Part shown: in pieces, positions 50,773 through 53,750 of the stretch | How the letters are laid out: every line of letters starts with the position of its first letter | How positions within the stretch are numbered: position 1 is the stretch's first letter | Origin: Pseudomonas sp. GM48 | GTDB taxonomy: Bacteria; Pseudomonadota; Gammaproteobacteria; Pseudomonadales; Pseudomonadaceae | Assembly (NCBI RefSeq): GCF_000282335.1 | Contig: NZ_AKJM01000109.1 | Span: forward strand, 1-53,750 | Direction: 5' to 3' | Length of the DNA stretch: 53,750 nt | Made by a program: the position numbers and the translations under genes | Notes under the pieces: generated by a model | Seen by the model: the letters and a program-made list of their open reading frames with translations, nothing else | What the model was told of the DNA's origin: nothing | Database searches by the model: none

Positions 50773-51968
50773 AAATGGCCTCCCTCAAAGTCAGTACGCC
50801 AGAGGGCCATAGCGGCCGAATCCTCACCAGCGGCGATGATTTTATTTTCCGCTATCAAGAAGACGCATTGCCCAACACGGCCGTCAGTCTGTCAATGCCT
50901 GTGCGTGCTGACGAGTTTCGTAGACGGGATCTGCATCCCGTATTCCAGATGAATCTCCCTGAAGGCTATATGTTGGAGCAGTTGCGCAATCGCCTGGCGA
51001 AAACCGTAAACGTCGATCCAATGTTGCTGCTTGCTCTTTCTGGCAGCAGTTCGCCTATTGGCAGGGTTCAGGTGCATTCCGAAGCCGTTGATGCCTTGTT
51101 GGGTGAGCAGCAGTTCCCTGGAGAAAAACTCGAAGAAATTCTCACGTGGGATGGTACGGAAGATATCTTCGCCGACTTGCTTGATCGCTATATTTTGAGG
51201 GCCGGTATTTCGGGTGTTCAGCCAAAGGTGCTGGTGCCGGAGCAGCAGGATTTCGAGTTACGACGAGCCACCTCGAAAACCTCGGACTTGATTATCAAGA
51301 GTGGCCGCGAAGAATTTCCAGGACTGGCCATCAATGAGTTCCTTTGCATGTCCATTGCCAGGGAAGCGGGTATTTCCGTTCCGGAGTTTTACCTGTCCGA
51401 CAATGCCAAGCTGTTTGTCATGCGTCGCTTTGACCGGGATGACCAACTCAACCCGATTGGTTTTGAGGACATGGCAGCCTTGATGGGGCTTTCGGCCGAT
51501 CAGAAGTACAGCAAAAGCTATGCAGCCATTGCCAAAGCGATTCGGCTGTTTTGTCCGGCAAACAATCAACGAACGTCTCTTGATCAACTTTTCGATTGCG
51601 TAGCGCTGAGCTGCATCGTTGGGAACGGCGATGCTCATTTGAAGAACTTCGGCTTGCTCTATTCGGAGCCGACCCAACGTGACGCCCGCCTCGCGCCGGC
51701 ATACGACATCGTTAATACAACGGCCTACATTCCTGAAGACGTATTGGCGCTGGACCTGGTGGGTAACAAGTCGTTGTTTGCTTCCCGCCAGGGACTGTTG
51801 GAGTTTGCACTGACGTGTGAGGTCGACCGTCCCAAGGAGCGAATTCAGAGTTTACTGGCTGCGGTTGAGGTAGTGCTTGAACGCTACTCACGGTTTCGGG
51901 AACTAGCGCCTGATGTGGTGCGGGCAATACAACACGCGGCAGCACCTTTCGCCCTGACGTTTGGCTAA
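50769..51968 (+). CDS. hipA: HipA-type serine/threonine kinase toxin
   Basis: This 399-aa HipA-family kinase should phosphorylate a translation target (GltX in E. coli) to halt growth. The N-terminal subdomain contains SVSLSMPVRADEF-like sequence. The glycine-rich loop region is ISGVQPKVLV near 146-155, the lysine is in IIKSG near 174, the catalytic loop is GNGDAHLKNFG (D288, N293), and the metal aspartate is in PAYDIVNT (about D313). Full length, with no lost residue, so it should be active. It ends at a bidirectional terminator. The target may differ from E. coli HipA. Confidence 0.9.
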   Translation: MKMASLKVSTPEGHSGRILTSGDDFIFRYQEDALPNTAVSLSMPVRADEFRRRDLHPVFQMNLPEGYMLEQLRNRLAKTVNVDPMLLLALSGSSSPIGRVQVHSEAVDALLGEQQFPGEKLEEILTWDGTEDIFADLLDRYILRAGISGVQPKVLVPEQQDFELRRATSKTSDLIIKSGREEFPGLAINEFLCMSIAREAGISVPEFYLSDNAKLFVMRRFDRDDQLNPIGFEDMAALMGLSADQKYSKSYAAIAKAIRLFCPANNQRTSLDQLFDCVALSCIVGNGDAHLKNFGLLYSEPTQRDARLAPAYDIVNTTAYIPEDVLALDLVGNKSLFASRQGLLEFALTCEVDRPKERIQSLLAAVEVVLERYSRFRELAPDVVRAIQHAAAPFALTFG

Positions 51969-51993
51969 TTTCAATGCCATAGGCAGGTGATGA

Positions 51994-52027
51994 AAATGGG
52001 AAATCTCAATGAGATCGCCCATTTTTT
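51994..52027. terminator. Bidirectional terminator between hipA and the small minus-strand gene
   Basis: AAATGGG pairs with CCCATTT and ATCTC with GAGAT inside, with T runs at both ends of the hairpin. It serves hipA and the leftward two-gene unit. Confidence 0.8.
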
Positions 52028-52033
52028 CAAGGA

Positions 52034-52282
52034 TCAAATTTGCATCTGCAGCCGCCGTCCAACCACATCCAGCAAGTCGCAACCATCGCGCAGGGACGTC
52101 ACCAGCACCCGCGCCAGTTCGCTGTAAACGCCTTCGTTTGCTGCGAGGTTCTCCAGCAGTTGCGTCGCGGTGCGAATGCGATAGGCAGCTGTTTCGTGCA
52201 GCACATCCAGTGGAGCCTCGGTGTCGATCAGCAGCGAAGCAATAGTGCAGTCGATGCCGGTAATGGGCATGAATCTATCCAT
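52034..52282 (-). CDS. Small conserved protein, DUF3077-like (function unknown)
   Basis: This 82-aa acidic helical protein begins MDRFMPITGIDCTIASLLID if ATG 52282 is used. That start has GGAGG six bases upstream and lies one base after the stop of the preceding gene, so the two are coupled. The longer frame begins inside that gene. The LLENLAANEGVYSELARVL type of pattern recalls Pseudomonas DUF3077-like proteins. No known function, domain of known fold or membrane segment was seen. Confidence 0.6.
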   Translation of the reverse strand: MDRFMPITGIDCTIASLLIDTEAPLDVLHETAAYRIRTATQLLENLAANEGVYSELARVLVTSLRDGCDLLDVVGRRLQMQI

Positions 52283-52283
52283 C

Positions 52284-52646
52284 TCAAGCCTCCGCTTCAT
52301 CGAGTGGCGCGATGTTGTCCAGCGCCCGGTTCACCAGTAATTCAGCCAACACTGCCAGTTGCTGGATCGCCAACGCGATGTTGCGACGTGAGCTCTCAAG
52401 CTCACAGGCCAGGTCAGTGCTCATGACGTTGAGCGAGGCGAGGGTTTCGCTGGCGTGGGTGAGCAGGGACGGTGTGTCGATGTTGGGGCGGATGGTGAAG
52501 ACGTGGCTGACGGGGTCGAGGTGATTGGGGTTACGGAAGCGGGCGCTGATGGCGGGCTCGGTGGTTTCGGAGAGGTTGGATAAGTCGATATTGTCTTCAG
52601 CTAAATTAGTTGGGGATTCCGGGGGATTAGGGCTGTTCTTCTTCAA
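52284..52646 (-). CDS. DUF6124-like small protein (TTG start)
   Basis: This 120-aa protein has an N terminus of MKKNSPNPPESPTNL if translation starts at TTG 52646. That reproduces the MKK-x-(T/S)PNPPE opening typical of the Pseudomonas DUF6124 family, and GAGGAATGCCATC gives it a good ribosome site. The open frame runs on to ATG 52682, but those 12 residues are unlike the family. The C-terminal half is helical (NIALAIQQLAVLAELLVNRA). Function unknown. It is cotranscribed with the DUF3077-like gene. Confidence 0.7.
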   Translation of the reverse strand: MKKNSPNPPESPTNLAEDNIDLSNLSETTEPAISARFRNPNHLDPVSHVFTIRPNIDTPSLLTHASETLASLNVMSTDLACELESSRRNIALAIQQLAVLAELLVNRALDNIAPLDEAEA

Positions 52647-52682
52647 GATGGCATTCCTCACACTGTTTAGAGAAGCTGCCAT

Positions 52683-53268
52683 TACCTGCTGTCAAACAGG
52701 ATTGGGTGGCAGCTATACGCGGGTTGACAGACCGGAAGTGTGAGAACCCGGTGCACCCGAAGATGCCCCGCGCACAGCCGCCATAATCGTGACTACATGC
52801 GCGAAAGCACGTCGCCGGATCTGGAGATGTGAAGGGTACACTTTTCAGCCTGTCAAAGCCGATCGCTGATTTGCAGCGACCCCTGAAGGCTATCCGCGAG
52901 GAGCAGCCTGCGCCAGTTCATGAAAGGCGATGCGTTTTGCGGGAAATTTCCTAGGACGTGGTGAAGTCGGCGCAAGTGCTGGGTGCGACTTGTTAGCTTC
53001 GAATGGCGGGGCATGCCGGGTGCTCGATGCTGGACTGATTTTGCTATGTGTCACCGCGCACATACGCAAAAGCCTGGTCGTTACCGATATCCATTTTGCA
53101 ATCATGCACATAACAGCCTTGCCCGACTGCCTGTGTGGCCCTATCGTCAGATTTCACGTACCGCAAAGTGCTTTAGTGAGTTGTGAGCGTACGATGTAAT
53201 GCACGTTTTCGCTGAATTCTTGGGTGGGCGAACGAAGCGACTGAGCGATTGGGAACTGGAGAAAAATC
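52683..53268. other. 586-bp stretch without a convincing gene
   Basis: Open frames on both strands here look like chance frames in GC-rich DNA: their translations are cysteine- and arginine-rich and have no ribosome sites that I trust. It must hold the promoters of the leftward small genes and the rightward secreted protein. I see no repeat, tRNA or terminator. Confidence 0.5.
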
Positions 53269-53532
53269 ATGATTCGTAAGCACTACTTGAAAGCCCTGGC
53301 GATGCTGCTAATCGCCACTGGCGTGCAGTGGGTGACGCTACCTGCCTACGCGACCGAGCAGGGTGAACAGCGGCGTGAAGCTCGCGATACCAGGCAGGAA
53401 GGGCGCTCCACTGCCCGGCAAACCAAGGATGATTGCAGAAAGGGCAATGACAAGAGCAATGCAGACTGTCGCCAGGACAAGCGCAGTACCAAGCAAGATA
53501 CCCGTCGCACAGCCCGGGACATCAAGTACTGA
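53269..53532 (+). CDS. Small exported basic/hydrophilic protein
   Basis: This 87-aa protein has a Sec signal peptide (LKALAMLLIATGVQWVTLPA, cleavage probably after AYA near residue 28). The mature part of about 58 residues is dominated by R, D, K, Q and E, with repeated TARQTKDD/RRTARD-like blocks and two cysteines (DDCRKGN and ADCRQDK) that could form one disulfide. It is likely periplasmic and disordered or helical. GGAG (ACTGGAGAAAAATC) precedes the ATG. I do not recognise a family. Confidence 0.75.
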   Translation: MIRKHYLKALAMLLIATGVQWVTLPAYATEQGEQRREARDTRQEGRSTARQTKDDCRKGNDKSNADCRQDKRSTKQDTRRTARDIKY

Positions 53533-53750
53533 TCGTTAACGGGAATAGCTCAATCGTTCCACGCCTCGTGTCGCCACCTGGGCCATGCGCTCTCCAAAGC
53601 GCTGCTTTTCATGTGCGAACCGGTAAGCCCACAGCCCTAATGCCGATCAGCTAGGCGAACCCAGACGCTACGCCTTCCTTGTAGCAGCTGCCGAAGGCTG
53701 CGTCCGGCTGCGCAGCAGTCGTAAATCTGGCTTGCACGATCTCTCTGACG
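53533..53750. other. Right-edge stretch, no gene seen
   Basis: These 218 bp carry no open frame with coding character and no clear terminator. A following gene may start beyond the window. Confidence 0.4.

Noticed and set aside
52930..53199. Possible 89-aa gene on the plus strand
   Set aside because: It has no ribosome site, an unusual composition (many Cys, His), and no recognisable pattern.

Overview
The window reads as chromosomal DNA of a fluorescent pseudomonad (Pseudomonas fluorescens group). The reasons are GC-rich coding DNA with typical Pseudomonas codon use, the recCBD order, kynurenine and anthranilate genes that resemble their Pseudomonas counterparts, an OprD porin, GlxA/GbdR-type regulators, DUF6124-like proteins, and REP elements of the GTGGGAGCGGGCTTGCTCGCGA type. 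I see no rRNA, tRNA, CRISPR array, insertion sequence or prophage.

Layout. (1) 0.1-9.4 kb: recC-recB-recD, translationally coupled, followed by a convergent LysR gene. (2) 9.4-13 kb: mmsA-mmsB of valine catabolism, divergent from that LysR gene and closed by a terminator. (3) 13-15.6 kb: a GbdR-like GlxA/AraC regulator and a GabP-like permease, both leftward. (4) 16-19 kb: two nearly identical cupin genes that bracket a MerR gene, a flavodoxin-fold quinone reductase and a LysR gene. (5) 19.3-32.5 kb: a tryptophan to anthranilate to catechol block. It holds kynB-kynA, antABC with a permease behind it, antR, kynR, kynU, an OprD porin, another permease, and a second copy of the LysR gene from region 4. 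(6) 32.6-41.9 kb: a TauE/SafE exporter, a YgiN-like monooxygenase facing mdaB, a LysR gene, a SulP transporter, a GntP permease-RpiR-D-aminoacylase operon and a VOC protein. (7) 42.1-44.8 kb: a HigBA-like toxin-antitoxin pair and a chemoreceptor. (8) 45.0-50.5 kb: three envelope phosphatases (histidine phosphatase, PAP2, calcineurin-like), a DUF2252 protein and a YeeE/YedE membrane protein. (9) 50.5-53.7 kb: a HipBA toxin-antitoxin pair, two small Pseudomonas-type proteins and a small exported basic protein.

How the genes work together. KynA, KynB and KynU carry tryptophan to anthranilate plus alanine, and AntABC turns anthranilate into catechol. The permeases and the porin probably supply substrates. 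KynR and AntR sit at the two divergent control points. I see a repeated 14-base half-site between antA and antR, placed as expected for AntR, and an inverted repeat between kynR and kynU. No catechol ring-cleavage gene lies in the window, so the pathway must be finished elsewhere.

Most of the window is core or common accessory metabolism. The least explained signals are the paired duplications (cupin twice, LysR twice, each with its upstream region), the duplicated AntR-like operators, the phosphatase cluster with a ColR-like box in front, and the DUF2252/YeeE and DUF6124-like genes. I found nothing I would call a wholly new defence or mobile system.
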